Shown: positions 1 through 8,962, numbered from the stretch's first letter. The stretch is 64,000 bases of DNA from Flammeovirgaceae bacterium UBA6059 (GCA_002435755.1 DIYH01000017.1:1-64000); one strand, 5' to 3'. Numbers and translations are program-made. Notes: a model not told the origin generated them from the letters alone.

Positions 1-1683
1 ATAAATGATTGGACGAATGTTGGTGCATTTGATTGGAATCGAACCTCTGAAAATGCGGCAGACTATAATGGGCAGATAACTTACTATTCCTTATTTGCAC
101 GTGGAGATCAGAATTATAGTGGTACTGGTGAGTCGTTATTTGCAAAATTTGAGAGCCCGAGTTTTGAGTTTGCTGCCAATGAAAGAAGCCATCTACTTTC
201 ATTGGACTACAAAATGGTGAACCAATCTTCTTCAGCTAAAGGATTTCTTTTGGTTCAGATAAAAGTTGGGATAAACGATTGGTATACTTTAGCTTCCTCG
301 AGTTATAGCGAATCTTCCTGGCAAAGCATCTCTGTTCATCTTGGCGAACACTTATCTGTTGATTTAGCCAATCCAATCAATGTTAAGTTTAGAATTGTAT
401 CAGAGCACGACCGATCCAACTACTATTATGAAAATGCTGACTTATATGTCGACAACTTTGAAATATCGGGACCAGTACCTTCAGCGGTTCCTTCCATCGA
501 AGGAGAGATTATCAGCCTTGATGATAATTATACTGGTCAGGTCTCCGCAAGTAGTAATACGTTATCTTATCCTGCCAATTTGTATATACCATCAAAAGCT
601 TTCGACCAAGATTTCGGCACTCAATGGAGGGCCAATTCACAATCTGAATGGATAAAGTATGAAATCCCGGGCTGCACGACCTATGAGTTAGTAGATTATC
701 AAATTGCATCAATCACTGCTAGCTACGCACCGAAAGAGTTTAAGTTGGAAGGGGCCAAGGCGGCCGGGGCATGGCATGAATTAGATTATCAATGTTGTGA
801 GTCATGGAGCTCGTACCAGACCAAAACTTTTCAAGTTGATCATGATCAATCCTTCAGTAAATTCAAAATTGTTGTAACACAAACCTCAAATGGAAGTAAA
901 ACGGGAATTGGAGAGATTAATTTCAATGGGCGAATAGGATATACAGCACCTATTGAAGCATTTCTAAATGGCAACTCGGGATCATTTAGTTACAAAGAGG
1001 GTGTAACAGAGTATGATAACAAGACTTCTAAGGCTTGGCTTATTAAGCCGATGGATGGTAGTCAAGTTCAATTAACTTTTGATTCTTTTGATTTTAGCTG
1101 TCCTGGTGATGTATTGAGAATCTATAATGGTGAGAACCGTGGTGCTCCACTCATGGGAGAATATTCTACCACTTACATCCCTGAGGTGACCACTTCTTCA
1201 AATCACGCCTTGTACGTTGAGTTCCTTACGAGCGGAGGTAACGGCACTGATTTAGGCCAGGGCTTTACAGCCTCCTATGTCAGCACCGACTATGCCCAAA
1301 GCACTTACCCCTGGACACAAGTCAATGATAACAGTTTCGTGCTGGATGGAAGACTAGGCATCAATACACCATTTGTGTCGGATGAATTTGATCTGCTTGT
1401 CAACGGTGGCTTAGTAGCAGACGAACTGGTAATAGAGTCTTTAGCCAATGCTCCGGACTATGTGTTTGAAGAAGATTATGACCTCAAGACCTTGAAAGAA
1501 GTCAAGCGATACATTGAAGAAAACGGACACCTTCCTGAAGTGCCCAGTGCAGCAGAGCTGGAGGAGTCGGGTATGAGTGTCAGCGAGATGAACTTACTAC
1601 TATTGAAGAAGATAGAAGAGTTGACGCTGCATATGATCCGGCAGCAGGCTGAGATTGATTCTTTAAAAGTTGCCAGGCAATAA
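1..1683 (+). CDS. Modular surface/secreted protein (MAM-like, F5/8 type C, CUB), 5' truncated
   Basis: The reading frame is open from base 1, so the true start lies upstream of the window; the TTG at 202 is only an internal codon. Of the 560 visible codons, about 1-155 look like a MAM or jelly-roll module. About 177-310 resemble an F5/8 type C (discoidin) sugar-binding domain (SKAFDQDFGTQWRA). About 324-429 are a CUB domain (CPGDVLRIYNG, ending FTASYVS). The last 105 residues are the tail module seen at the end of many Bacteroidota adhesin or fibre-like proteins (DYDLKTLKEVKRYIEENGHL, LPEVPSA, then an EMNLLLLKKIEELT coiled coil). I infer a large exported carbohydrate- or cell-binding protein. 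No catalytic domain is visible in this part. It ends 50 bases before the convergent gene, with a strong hairpin between them. Confidence 0.75.
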   Translation: MNDWTNVGAFDWNRTSENAADYNGQITYYSLFARGDQNYSGTGESLFAKFESPSFEFAANERSHLLSLDYKMVNQSSSAKGFLLVQIKVGINDWYTLASSSYSESSWQSISVHLGEHLSVDLANPINVKFRIVSEHDRSNYYYENADLYVDNFEISGPVPSAVPSIEGEIISLDDNYTGQVSASSNTLSYPANLYIPSKAFDQDFGTQWRANSQSEWIKYEIPGCTTYELVDYQIASITASYAPKEFKLEGAKAAGAWHELDYQCCESWSSYQTKTFQVDHDQSFSKFKIVVTQTSNGSKTGIGEINFNGRIGYTAPIEAFLNGNSGSFSYKEGVTEYDNKTSKAWLIKPMDGSQVQLTFDSFDFSCPGDVLRIYNGENRGAPLMGEYSTTYIPEVTTSSNHALYVEFLTSGGNGTDLGQGFTASYVSTDYAQSTYPWTQVNDNSFVLDGRLGINTPFVSDEFDLLVNGGLVADELVIESLANAPDYVFEEDYDLKTLKEVKRYIEENGHLPEVPSAAELEESGMSVSEMNLLLLKKIEELTLHMIRQQAEIDSLKVARQ

Positions 1684-1690
1684 TGACATC

Positions 1691-1723
1691 AGACATCCGG
1701 TATTTCCGAAATATCGGATGTCT
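1691..1723. terminator. Bidirectional hairpin terminator between convergent genes
   Basis: An almost perfect inverted repeat, AGACATCCGGTATTTC - C - GAAATATCGGATGTCT, gives a stem of about 16 pairs with one G-T wobble. It lies in the 50-base gap between two convergent stop codons. There is no long T run, so its use as a terminator rests on position and stem strength. Confidence 0.6.
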
Positions 1724-1733
1724 CGATTCTAGA

Positions 1734-3965
1734 TCACAGATTTAGCCAATAAGTGAGCTTGAAGACCAATGCCCGGGTACGCGGAGCAAAGTCTCTGATG
1801 GTATCATCATCAAAGCTGTAAAAGTAGTTATCAGTGTAGACAATAAAGAAGTCTGATACAGGTTTAAAGCGCCATTGTAGCCGGGCGTTGATATTGATGT
1901 TGTCGTTCTGGCTATTGAACTGTACGAAGTTGGTGATGAAAAGGCTCCTGGTCAACGTGAGGTCAAGTCTCGGCCCGATCAGGAAGATATCGGATGTGGC
2001 AAAAGGGGTAGGAAGGTCCACGTGGTTGTAATTAAACCTAAGCGAGACATTTCCGAAGGGTTGAAACCGGTACCGCAACTCAGTATTGACCTGGTAACGG
2101 CTACCATTGAAGTATTGACCCAGACTTGTACTGAGACTGAAGTTAAAGAGCTTACGAGGATCAGAGCTATAGCGGGCGAAGAAATTGACATACTCGTAAG
2201 ATGACCCGGCAGGTAGAGGCTCTCCGTCTGATCGTGTGGGATCAAAATCATTGAAGAGGTACGTAAAGCGTCGGTTGACCGCTACACGACTATTTGCCAG
2301 GTTTTGAAACCTGAAGTCGTAGAAGAAGCGAACAAGTTGATCGGACTTACCCACATCACCACCCCAAAATTGCTCGAAAAGCATCCCTGGTCCATGATTG
2401 TTGATGAGCCTGGATTGTGGGTAGAAAGTATGTGTGATAGTGGGACTTACGCTATTGATCCCTGTACGTCTTACAAAGCCAACCTCGGCATTGTAGTTTT
2501 CCCCCACCAGCAAATGGTTCCATTCGATCCGCCACAGGGGATTGTTAAAAGCAATGTTAGCCCCTTGTGAGTAGGTATCATCAAGTTGACGGTCCTGAAA
2601 AGTCCTGTGGTAAAAAAGTTTGCTGGTCAGCCTGTTGTTGTCGGTAGCAAGGTTGAGGTCAAGACCGGCCGTTCGGTTATAAGAAGTAGGCTCTTCAAAG
2701 AGTTTGTCTGTAAAGTCCGAACTGAAAGATTGCTTGTTGACGAAGATACCAGAGATGTTGGACCTGGCACTGATGCGCTGTTGGGCTACCGCAACAACAT
2801 AGTTGATGGCGGGTAGGTTGATATCTTCATCTTCGGCGGCCTGTATATCCATCAGACCTATGCGCAGTTTACTGTTGATATTGCCGCTGACCCTCGCACC
2901 AGCAACGATCTTGTTTTGCACGTTAGTGCCTGTCGCTGTGTCTATAGCTACACCAATACGACGGCTGAAAAAGGGGCGTGCATCTTCAGCACCGAAGGAA
3001 GCAAAGAGGTCTGCATTTTCAAGAAAGAACTGTCGTCGCTCAGGAAAAAAGATCTCAAAGCGGTCGAGGTTGGTCACTTGCTGATCTACTTCCACTTGCG
3101 AGAAATCAGGATTGATCGTGAGGTCGAGGTTGAGCGCGGGAGTCAGTGCTACTTTTGCATCTCCCCCAATGGAGAAGTTGTCTTCTGTCGGTGTGCTCTC
3201 TTCAAAGTTTTTGGACAGCCCTCCGGCCATGAAGGGAATGAGCGAGATGTTGGGGCCTTGTTTCTTAGGTGGCTTGTCCCAGATCATTTCGCTGGCATAC
3301 GCCAATGTGTAGGGCCTCCAGTTACGCGGGATATAGCTCCATGCAGACCGCTCGTTTTCCTTGCTATCGATCCTGTAGGCATTGAAGTTCCACCGGTCTC
3401 TGTCACTCTTGTAGCGTAAGGTTTTGAACGGGATCGCCAATTCTGCTGTCCAACCATTTTCGCCTCGCACTACCTCGTTGTACCATTTGTTGTCCCATGA
3501 CAATGTAAAATCATCACGTATGGTCCCGCCATTGGCGATCAGCCCTTCACGCTGTACCCCAAATGGGTTTACTCCAAACGAGAAGGCATTGGTCTTATCC
3601 TGATAAGTATCAAAAAGTAGCGTCAGACCGTCCGCGCCGGGAGACCTGTAGTCCCTTCTCAAAGAAGTGATGACGTAATCTCCGTCTTTTTCGTCAAGCC
3701 ATTCAATCCCCACATACAAGTTCTTGTCATCATAAGCCATTTTGATGATCGTCCTGGTTTGGGCCATTGAGGTATCAAAAGGAAAGAACTGAAAAAAATC
3801 GTCAGCAGGGTCTGCCACTTGCCATGATTCTTCCGAAAGGAGCCCGTCTAAAACAATCGCATCTACGACCTCCTTGACATGTACGCTAGGTGTTTGTGAC
3901 TTTTCCTGCGCTACCGCAATGTGGAATGTCCACGACAGTAGCAACAGGACAATGGTGAATCGCAT
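1734..3965 (-). CDS. DUF5916 outer-membrane protein with CBM9-like N-terminal domain
   Basis: 743 residues with an N-terminal signal peptide (FTIVLLLLSWTFHIAVAQ). Residues about 25-220 form a CBM9-like beta-sandwich (VDAIVLDGLLSEESWQVADP, MAYDDKNLYVGIEWLDE). The rest is the DUF5916 region (NPDFSQVEVDQQVTNLDRFE, FPERRQFFLENADLF) and ends in alternating aromatic strands typical of an outer-membrane barrel, down to the final YWLNL. Length fits the family. Members are common in Bacteroidota; the N-terminal domain suggests glycan contact, but the substrate is not known. The ATG at 3965 directly precedes the signal peptide. It is divergent from the helicase gene across 154 bases. Confidence 0.85.
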   Translation of the reverse strand: MRFTIVLLLLSWTFHIAVAQEKSQTPSVHVKEVVDAIVLDGLLSEESWQVADPADDFFQFFPFDTSMAQTRTIIKMAYDDKNLYVGIEWLDEKDGDYVITSLRRDYRSPGADGLTLLFDTYQDKTNAFSFGVNPFGVQREGLIANGGTIRDDFTLSWDNKWYNEVVRGENGWTAELAIPFKTLRYKSDRDRWNFNAYRIDSKENERSAWSYIPRNWRPYTLAYASEMIWDKPPKKQGPNISLIPFMAGGLSKNFEESTPTEDNFSIGGDAKVALTPALNLDLTINPDFSQVEVDQQVTNLDRFEIFFPERRQFFLENADLFASFGAEDARPFFSRRIGVAIDTATGTNVQNKIVAGARVSGNINSKLRIGLMDIQAAEDEDINLPAINYVVAVAQQRISARSNISGIFVNKQSFSSDFTDKLFEEPTSYNRTAGLDLNLATDNNRLTSKLFYHRTFQDRQLDDTYSQGANIAFNNPLWRIEWNHLLVGENYNAEVGFVRRTGINSVSPTITHTFYPQSRLINNHGPGMLFEQFWGGDVGKSDQLVRFFYDFRFQNLANSRVAVNRRFTYLFNDFDPTRSDGEPLPAGSSYEYVNFFARYSSDPRKLFNFSLSTSLGQYFNGSRYQVNTELRYRFQPFGNVSLRFNYNHVDLPTPFATSDIFLIGPRLDLTLTRSLFITNFVQFNSQNDNININARLQWRFKPVSDFFIVYTDNYFYSFDDDTIRDFAPRTRALVFKLTYWLNL

Positions 3966-4119
3966 AACAGAATACCTCGTTTGCTGTTTATTTTCTTAAT
4001 ATTGTGGAATATAGAAGATTCAACTACCGCAATCTGTTCGTTGATTTTGGAGATAATGTATAAGTGGTCTTATTCACTGATAATCAGCGAAATTCAATCA
4101 CAGGAAACAACACGATAAA

Positions 4120-5328
4120 TTGGAATTCAAAAGTCTAGGACTATCTGAGAAGGTACTCGAAGGGTTGGATGCGATGGGCTTTGCTACCCCGACACCCATT
4201 CAGGAAAAAGCAATCCCTACCATACTGGAGGGAAACGACTTGATTGGCTGTGCCCAGACGGGTACAGGTAAGACGGCCGCCTTCATACTACCGGTACTTC
4301 ATGACCTGTCGATGACGGGTGACCGGGGCAAGATCGATACAGTGATATTGGCACCTACCAGGGAACTGGCACTACAGATCGATCAGCAGGTGCAGGGGCT
4401 TGGCTACTTCAGCGGTGTAGGGTCAGCGCCAATCTATGGTGGGGGGGATGGTAGCTCCTGGGATGTGCAGAAGAGTGCTCTGACCACAAGTGCCGAGATC
4501 ATCATCGCTACACCGGGTAGACTCATAGCGCACATGCAAATGGGCTATGTCGATCTATCTACCGTGAAACACCTCATACTCGATGAAGCGGACAGGATGC
4601 TGGATATGGGCTTCTATGACGACCTGATGCGCATCATCAACGAGATGCCAGCCACACGTCAGTCTTTGCTCTTCTCGGCGACCATGCCCCCTAAGATCAG
4701 AAAACTGGCCAAGGAAATACTCAATGACCCGTCAGAAGTTAATATTGCCATATCAAAGCCTTCTGAAAAGATCGTTCAGGCTGCTTTTCTGACTTATGAT
4801 GCTCAAAAACTCGGCCTGATCAGTCACTTGTTAAGTGCTAAAACGATGAACAGCGTGATCATCTTTTGCAGCCGAAAGATCACGGTCGACAAAGTGGTAC
4901 GCGAGCTTAACAAACATGATATTCCGGCCCAGGGAATTCACTCAGACCTGGACCAGGCCAAAAGGGAAGACATTCTTCGAGATTTTAAAAACAGGAAGCT
5001 CAATGTTCTCATAGCGACCGATATATTGAGCCGAGGTATAGACGTGGAGGATATCGATCTGGTGATCAACTATGATGTACCTCAGGATGCAGCCGATTAT
5101 GTACACCGGATAGGTCGGACAGCCCGTGCACAATCAGATGGAGTAGCGTTCACATTTATCAATCCCGATGATCAATACAACTTCTACAATATTGAGGAAC
5201 TCATCGAAAGGGAAGTAAGAAAAGTAGCACTTCCGGCTCACCTCGGAGAGGGCCCGGAGTGGAACCCTCTCGCTGGTAAGTCATCGAAAGGTAAGAGAAG
5301 AAAACCTTCAAAAAAATCTGGTAGATAA
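4120..5328 (+). CDS. DEAD-box ATP-dependent RNA helicase (RhlE type)
   Basis: 402 residues with the complete set of superfamily 2 motifs: Q motif (GFATPTPIQEKAIP), Walker A (AQTGTGKT), PTRELA, TPGR, DEAD (LILDEADRMLDMGF), SAT, and HRIGRTAR near the end of the second RecA domain. The last 20 residues are very basic (KSSKGKRRKPSKKSGR), as expected for RNA contact. It unwinds RNA duplexes, usually in ribosome assembly, mRNA decay or cold adaptation. The start is TTG at 4120; MEFKSLGLSEKVLEGL matches the usual N-terminus of this group, and an AGGA lies about 14 bases upstream. It converges with the DUF3127 gene 16 bases away. Confidence 0.92.
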   Translation: MEFKSLGLSEKVLEGLDAMGFATPTPIQEKAIPTILEGNDLIGCAQTGTGKTAAFILPVLHDLSMTGDRGKIDTVILAPTRELALQIDQQVQGLGYFSGVGSAPIYGGGDGSSWDVQKSALTTSAEIIIATPGRLIAHMQMGYVDLSTVKHLILDEADRMLDMGFYDDLMRIINEMPATRQSLLFSATMPPKIRKLAKEILNDPSEVNIAISKPSEKIVQAAFLTYDAQKLGLISHLLSAKTMNSVIIFCSRKITVDKVVRELNKHDIPAQGIHSDLDQAKREDILRDFKNRKLNVLIATDILSRGIDVEDIDLVINYDVPQDAADYVHRIGRTARAQSDGVAFTFINPDDQYNFYNIEELIEREVRKVALPAHLGEGPEWNPLAGKSSKGKRRKPSKKSGR

Positions 5329-5344
5329 TATCTATAGCAATCTA

Positions 5345-5728
5345 CTAGAAAGGCAGGTCATCATCATCGTTAGACTGTAGCCACTCTGGTTCTTTCTGGT
5401 TTTCCAGTGCAGCATCTTCTGGAGAGGGAGATGAGGTTGGGGAGACATCATTGACACGTTCTACCTTCCAGGCTTGTAGCGAATTGAAGTACTTCACCTC
5501 ACCCTTTGGGTCAGTCCATTTGCGCCCCTTCAAGTTAAATGACACATCAATTTCCTGACCGGGCTGTATAGCGTCCACCAGGTCACAGCGGTCCTGGATG
5601 AGTTCGAATTTGAGGAATTCCGGGTACTGAGGATTCTCGCTATACTCGACGATGAATTCCCGCTTTTTGAATGTAGCAGAGATCTGTTGTGTATCTGATT
5701 TTTCGAGGAGTTTTCCTTTGATATTCAT
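5345..5728 (-). CDS. DUF3127 protein (OB-fold-like, possible single-strand nucleic acid binder)
   Basis: 127 residues from the ATG at 5728. A TTG ten codons upstream (5758) is possible, but family members start like MNIKGKLLEKSDTQQ, so the ATG was preferred. The core (FKKREFIVEYSENPQYPEF, then DVSFNLKGRKWTDPKGEVKYFNSLQAWKVERV) matches DUF3127, a family nearly confined to Bacteroidota. It is followed by a low-complexity linker and an acidic tail (NDDDDLPF) very like the acidic C-terminal tip of SSB proteins, which recruits partners. That tail supports a role with single-stranded DNA or RNA, but this is inference. Confidence 0.8.
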   Translation of the reverse strand: MNIKGKLLEKSDTQQISATFKKREFIVEYSENPQYPEFLKFELIQDRCDLVDAIQPGQEIDVSFNLKGRKWTDPKGEVKYFNSLQAWKVERVNDVSPTSSPSPEDAALENQKEPEWLQSNDDDDLPF

Positions 5729-6033
5729 GAATTGTAGGATTCTTGTGTTTGCACTCAAATATCCATTAAACCATAACCAACTTCAACAAAAATCTCTATA
5801 TACAATGATGTATTACTTGATATGATAGAAAATAAATATCTGAATATTAGTGCTATATGAGTATGAAATCTTTTGTCAGTTTTTTGTACTAATAATTTTA
5901 GTATTACTTAGTCGTATACTGCCATGACCAAAATCACTTAATGAATGACCTACTCCGTGATGATGATCAAGGTTTCACTTTTAATGGCCCTATAGCTTTA
6001 ACTGTATATTTTTTCAACTAACAGTCTGATGAC
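5729..6033. other. Intergenic region, 305 bases
   Basis: AT-rich spacer between divergent genes. I see no RNA gene, terminator or convincing promoter pair. A 26-codon open frame (ATG at 5941, stop at 6019-6021) lies just ahead of the next gene; without a ribosome binding site or family likeness it is treated as chance. Confidence 0.5.
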
Positions 6034-6402
6034 ATGGAGCTGGGCCAAAACGAGATGATTATCATTTTTAATAGTAAAGACAATGCACACAAGGAGGCCA
6101 TCGCCTATGCGAGTATTCTTTCTGGTAAGGTCAGACAGTTTGACATTACCAAGGTTAGATTTACAGAAAAGATATTATCTGATCTGGCACGACGGCTTAA
6201 AGTTGAGGTCAGCGAGTTGCTTGATGTAGAAGGCGATTTGTTTACCCGCTTGAGATTGAGCATTGCCCGGATAGATAATAGGAGCGCTATGAACTTGATC
6301 CTGGAATACCCGGAGCTACTTAAGACACCAATATTGCTGACCCACAACGGCACAATTTTTATCAAGGACAAACATGATATTATGAACCTGGCCGTGGCTT
6401 AA
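6034..6402 (+). CDS. ArsC/Spx-fold protein without cysteine
   Basis: 122 residues. The order of elements resembles the arsenate reductase (ArsC/Spx) thioredoxin-like fold: an N-terminal strand (MIIIFNSKDNAHKEAIAYA), a helical middle (KILSDLARRLKVEVSELLD), and the late LILEYPELLKTPILLTHNGT stretch that matches the ArsC motif with its cis-proline strand. The protein contains no cysteine at all, so the redox centre of ArsC or Spx is absent and it cannot be an ordinary arsenate reductase. Its function is unknown. Its stop overlaps the stop of dinB on the other strand. The family call rests on fold-level likeness. Confidence 0.5.
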   Translation: MELGQNEMIIIFNSKDNAHKEAIAYASILSGKVRQFDITKVRFTEKILSDLARRLKVEVSELLDVEGDLFTRLRLSIARIDNRSAMNLILEYPELLKTPILLTHNGTIFIKDKHDIMNLAVA

Positions 6403-7508
6403 TAGTCGATGGTCAGTTGGCCGCTTGTATGAGGAAGGGGCTCTTGTATAGTGAAGTTGGAAACGGATATCCCTAGCAACCTTATTGGTTTATTCTCCCA
6501 ATCTATTTCCGGATAGAGTTGCTCATAGCATTGCCAGAAATCCTGCTTCGAACTCATAAGTCCATCAGTCGAGCGGCTCTTGGTGTGTACCTCAAAATCA
6601 TGATGTTTGTATTTGATGGTTAGGGTACGCGCCCGTACGTTTGACTTTTGAATGCGCCGATAAACTTCTTCAAATATCTTGTTCAGTGCTGAGCGGATTT
6701 GAGGCTCTCGAAACAGGTCGGTAGAGTAGGTATTTTCTGCGCCAATCGACTTACGCTCGCGGTGCGGATTGACAGACCTATGATCAATGCCCCTTGCAAT
6801 GTCGTAATAGTATTGTCCGGATTTTCCGAATGTACTTTTCAACCTGGTGATTGAAAGCGCCTTCAAGTCCTTACCCGTAAAAACCCCCATCTTTTTCAGT
6901 TTTTCAGAGGTTACCTTACCGATACCAAAAAACCTATGAATGGGAAGTTTCTCCACAAACATTTCTGCTTCCTCCGGTAAGATCACACTCAGTCCATCAG
7001 GCTTATCCAAGTCACTTGCAGTTTTAGCAAGAAACTTATTGATGGAGATACCTGCTGAGGCTGTAAGGTCAACATCAGCTTTGATCCTCTGCTTGATCTC
7101 CCTTGCAATCAGCGTGGCACTTGGCATGCCTACTTTGTTGGTTGTCACATCGAGATATGCCTCATCCAAAGACAGTGGTTCAATGAGATCAGTGTAGTCT
7201 TCAAAGATCTTATGGATAGCAGCAGAAGCTTCTTTGTAGGCGCTGAACCGGTGCTTAACAAAGATTAGGTCCTTGCACCTCCGTGCTGCCTCAGAGGAGG
7301 TCATCGCTGAGCTGACGCCATATTTTCTTGCTTCATAACTTGCTGCTGCCACTACACCACGCTTACTACTTCCTCCTACTGCCACGGGCTTTCCCTTGAG
7401 CTCGGGATGGTCACGTTGTTCGACAGAAGCATAAAACGCATCCATGTCTACATGGATGATCTTGCGTAAGGTCTCAGGCGACTGATCTGTTGGTATCATC
7501 GGCATCAA
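6399..7508 (-). CDS. dinB: DNA polymerase IV (Y family)
   Basis: 369 residues, normal for DinB. The first palm motif (HVDMDAFYASVEQRDHPELK), the second metal site (PLSLDEAYLDVT) and the little-finger entrance (GISINKFLAKTASDLDKPDG, FFGIGKVTSEKLKKMGV) are intact. It is an error-prone polymerase that bypasses damaged template bases, acting at stalled forks in the cytoplasm. The 5' end offers two adjacent ATGs; the first (7508) is used here. Its TAA stop shares a palindromic TTAA with the stop of the convergent ArsC-fold gene, a 4-base overlap. No LexA-type operator was recognised upstream. Confidence 0.95.
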   Translation of the reverse strand: MMPMIPTDQSPETLRKIIHVDMDAFYASVEQRDHPELKGKPVAVGGSSKRGVVAAASYEARKYGVSSAMTSSEAARRCKDLIFVKHRFSAYKEASAAIHKIFEDYTDLIEPLSLDEAYLDVTTNKVGMPSATLIAREIKQRIKADVDLTASAGISINKFLAKTASDLDKPDGLSVILPEEAEMFVEKLPIHRFFGIGKVTSEKLKKMGVFTGKDLKALSITRLKSTFGKSGQYYYDIARGIDHRSVNPHRERKSIGAENTYSTDLFREPQIRSALNKIFEEVYRRIQKSNVRARTLTIKYKHHDFEVHTKSRSTDGLMSSKQDFWQCYEQLYPEIDWENKPIRLLGISVSNFTIQEPLPHTSGQLTIDY

Positions 7509-7632
7509 TCTTTAGCTGACTTTCCCTCTATTCTGCTAAGAGTTTCATAATTTGGTAGATGAAAATTATGGGCTATTCCTGCATAAGGATAAGCTTAAGG
7601 ATCATCATCTTCAATAGATAAAATTATAGCAT

Positions 7633-8223
7633 ATGAGATTTACGAGATCACTACTATTAGTTGTTGCTTTTGTAGTAACAGGATATGTGGCACAGGCTCA
7701 AAGTAAACCTATCCGGATAGGTGTAAAAGCCGGACTGTCCAACCTGGCAAGTATTAATGCGGAGTACGTAACTCCTTTGGCTAACGAGAAGATTGCTTTT
7801 TCCGGGGACTTTTCGACTTTTGATCTTACGATCGACGATGTAGACACAGACTTCACTTATTGGGAAATAGGAGCTCATTATTACTTACTGCGAAAAGGTC
7901 GTAATGTTTATGTCGGGATCTCTTACAACAGCTTTGACTCAGACCTCACATTCACTGATCTGGATTCGGATGCCGGAAATGGTAGTGGTGGTACGGGTAC
8001 CACGAGCTATGATTTCACAGCTGTGAATCTCAAAGTAGGTGGCAAGTTCGGTGGTACTTTCTATTTCCGACCTGAGATTGGTTATGCTATTGCCGGAGGC
8101 GGAGACGACCAGGTCGTGATCAATGCAGATTTTGATGGTGTAAGCGAAACAATCACAGAAGATCTACCCAGTGCATTGACAGGTGGACTGTTAGTCAATC
8201 TTGGATTTGGGTTTGCCTTCTGA
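7633..8223 (+). CDS. Small outer-membrane beta-barrel protein
   Basis: 196 residues with a clear signal peptide (LLLVVAFVVTGYVAQAQ). It shows eight or so amphipathic strands (YWEIGAHYYLLRKGRNVYVGISYNSF, AVNLKVGGKFGGTFYFRPEIGYA) and ends in the aromatic GFGFAF expected of a barrel recognised by the BAM machinery. A glycine- and threonine-rich loop lies near residues 118-125. It resembles the OmpA-like or porin-family small barrels common in Bacteroidota, but no specific role can be given. It appears monocistronic and is followed by a good terminator. Confidence 0.7.
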   Translation: MRFTRSLLLVVAFVVTGYVAQAQSKPIRIGVKAGLSNLASINAEYVTPLANEKIAFSGDFSTFDLTIDDVDTDFTYWEIGAHYYLLRKGRNVYVGISYNSFDSDLTFTDLDSDAGNGSGGTGTTSYDFTAVNLKVGGKFGGTFYFRPEIGYAIAGGGDDQVVINADFDGVSETITEDLPSALTGGLLVNLGFGFAF

Positions 8224-8247
8224 TCACTCAGGAGCCAAAGATATTTC

Positions 8248-8276
8248 AACCCTGGCCAAAGCGGCTGGGGTTTTTT
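8248..8276 (+). terminator. Rho-independent terminator
   Basis: AACCC-TG-GCC, a short loop, then GGC-TG-GGGTT followed by a run of six T. It sits 25 bases after the beta-barrel gene. Confidence 0.75.
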
Positions 8277-8333
8277 GTGATATTGAAAACCTTTTCTCTC
8301 TACTTTTGTAAACATCATTAGCCTATCGGCCGA

Positions 8334-8477
8334 ATGAAGAGATCCAAGAAAATATTCCTTTTATTGTCTTTGGTGTTCCTGATCATTATGATCATGATCG
8401 GTATCGATATATCTAGTAAAACAACGTTTCCTGGTGCTAAAAAGAACCTTAAGGAAAGAATAGAAAACCCCAAGTGA
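8334..8477 (+). CDS. 47-residue single-pass membrane protein
   Basis: ATG at 8334, TGA at 8475-8477. A basic start (MKRSKKI) is followed by a hydrophobic stretch of about 20 residues (FLLLSLVFLIIMIMIGID) and a basic, lysine-rich tail. The TGA overlaps the GTG start of the next gene as GTGA, which argues that this short frame is really translated and coupled to it. No family was recognised; it may be a small membrane anchor or partner for the DUF2452 protein. Confidence 0.55.
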   Translation: MKRSKKIFLLLSLVFLIIMIMIGIDISSKTTFPGAKKNLKERIENPK

Positions 8478-8962
8478 TAGTGGCCCAAAAGACTGGAAAG
8501 AAGATAGATGTAGACAATATTGACCTGGAGTTGATGAAGGAGAAAACTACTCCTGATCCAGGTTTGATAGAGTTCGCGCATACCGTAGGAAGTGCAATTG
8601 TTAAGCCTACTGATGCAGGCAAGATCAAAGGCAAAGCTGTATCTGCAATGCATGATCAGACACATAGACAGTTCAGACAGCTATACGAGCAGATGCAGAC
8701 TTTAGTGGAGCAGGCAAGAGACCTCAAAGAAAGGGTCAAACTCTCAGAGCGCATTTATTTAGCCAAAATCAATTTTGAACCAGTCATCAATCATGTCTAT
8801 CATCTCTACCAGAGAGAGGACGGTACCGATTTTCTGTCGATGATAAGTCCTGAAGAATGGGGTAGGGTAAAACCTTTTACAAGTGTTCTTGGCAAAGTTC
8901 AACTGCTTTCAGATCATACATGGGAAATCCTCGAAGGAGACGCTATCCATTCAGATGATTGA
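8474..8962 (+). CDS. DUF2452 protein
   Basis: 162 residues from the GTG at 8474. The body matches DUF2452: EFAHTVGSAIVKPTDAGKIK near the start, a helical heptad-rich middle (QLYEQMQTLVEQARDLKERV) and a conserved C-terminal block (HVYHLYQREDGTDFLSMISP, then LLSDHTWEIL). It is a soluble protein of unknown function found widely in Bacteroidota and some proteobacteria. The GTG start overlaps the stop of the small membrane protein gene, so the two are probably translationally coupled. Confidence 0.8.
   Translation: MIVAQKTGKKIDVDNIDLELMKEKTTPDPGLIEFAHTVGSAIVKPTDAGKIKGKAVSAMHDQTHRQFRQLYEQMQTLVEQARDLKERVKLSERIYLAKINFEPVINHVYHLYQREDGTDFLSMISPEEWGRVKPFTSVLGKVQLLSDHTWEILEGDAIHSDD

Noticed and set aside
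2304..3419. Several plus-strand frames of 66-167 codons inside the DUF5916 gene
   Set aside because: They are antisense shadows of a well-supported gene.
5941..6021. 26-codon frame just ahead of the ArsC-fold gene, a possible leader peptide
   Set aside because: No ribosome binding site, no regulatory residue pattern and no hairpin pair that would suggest attenuation.
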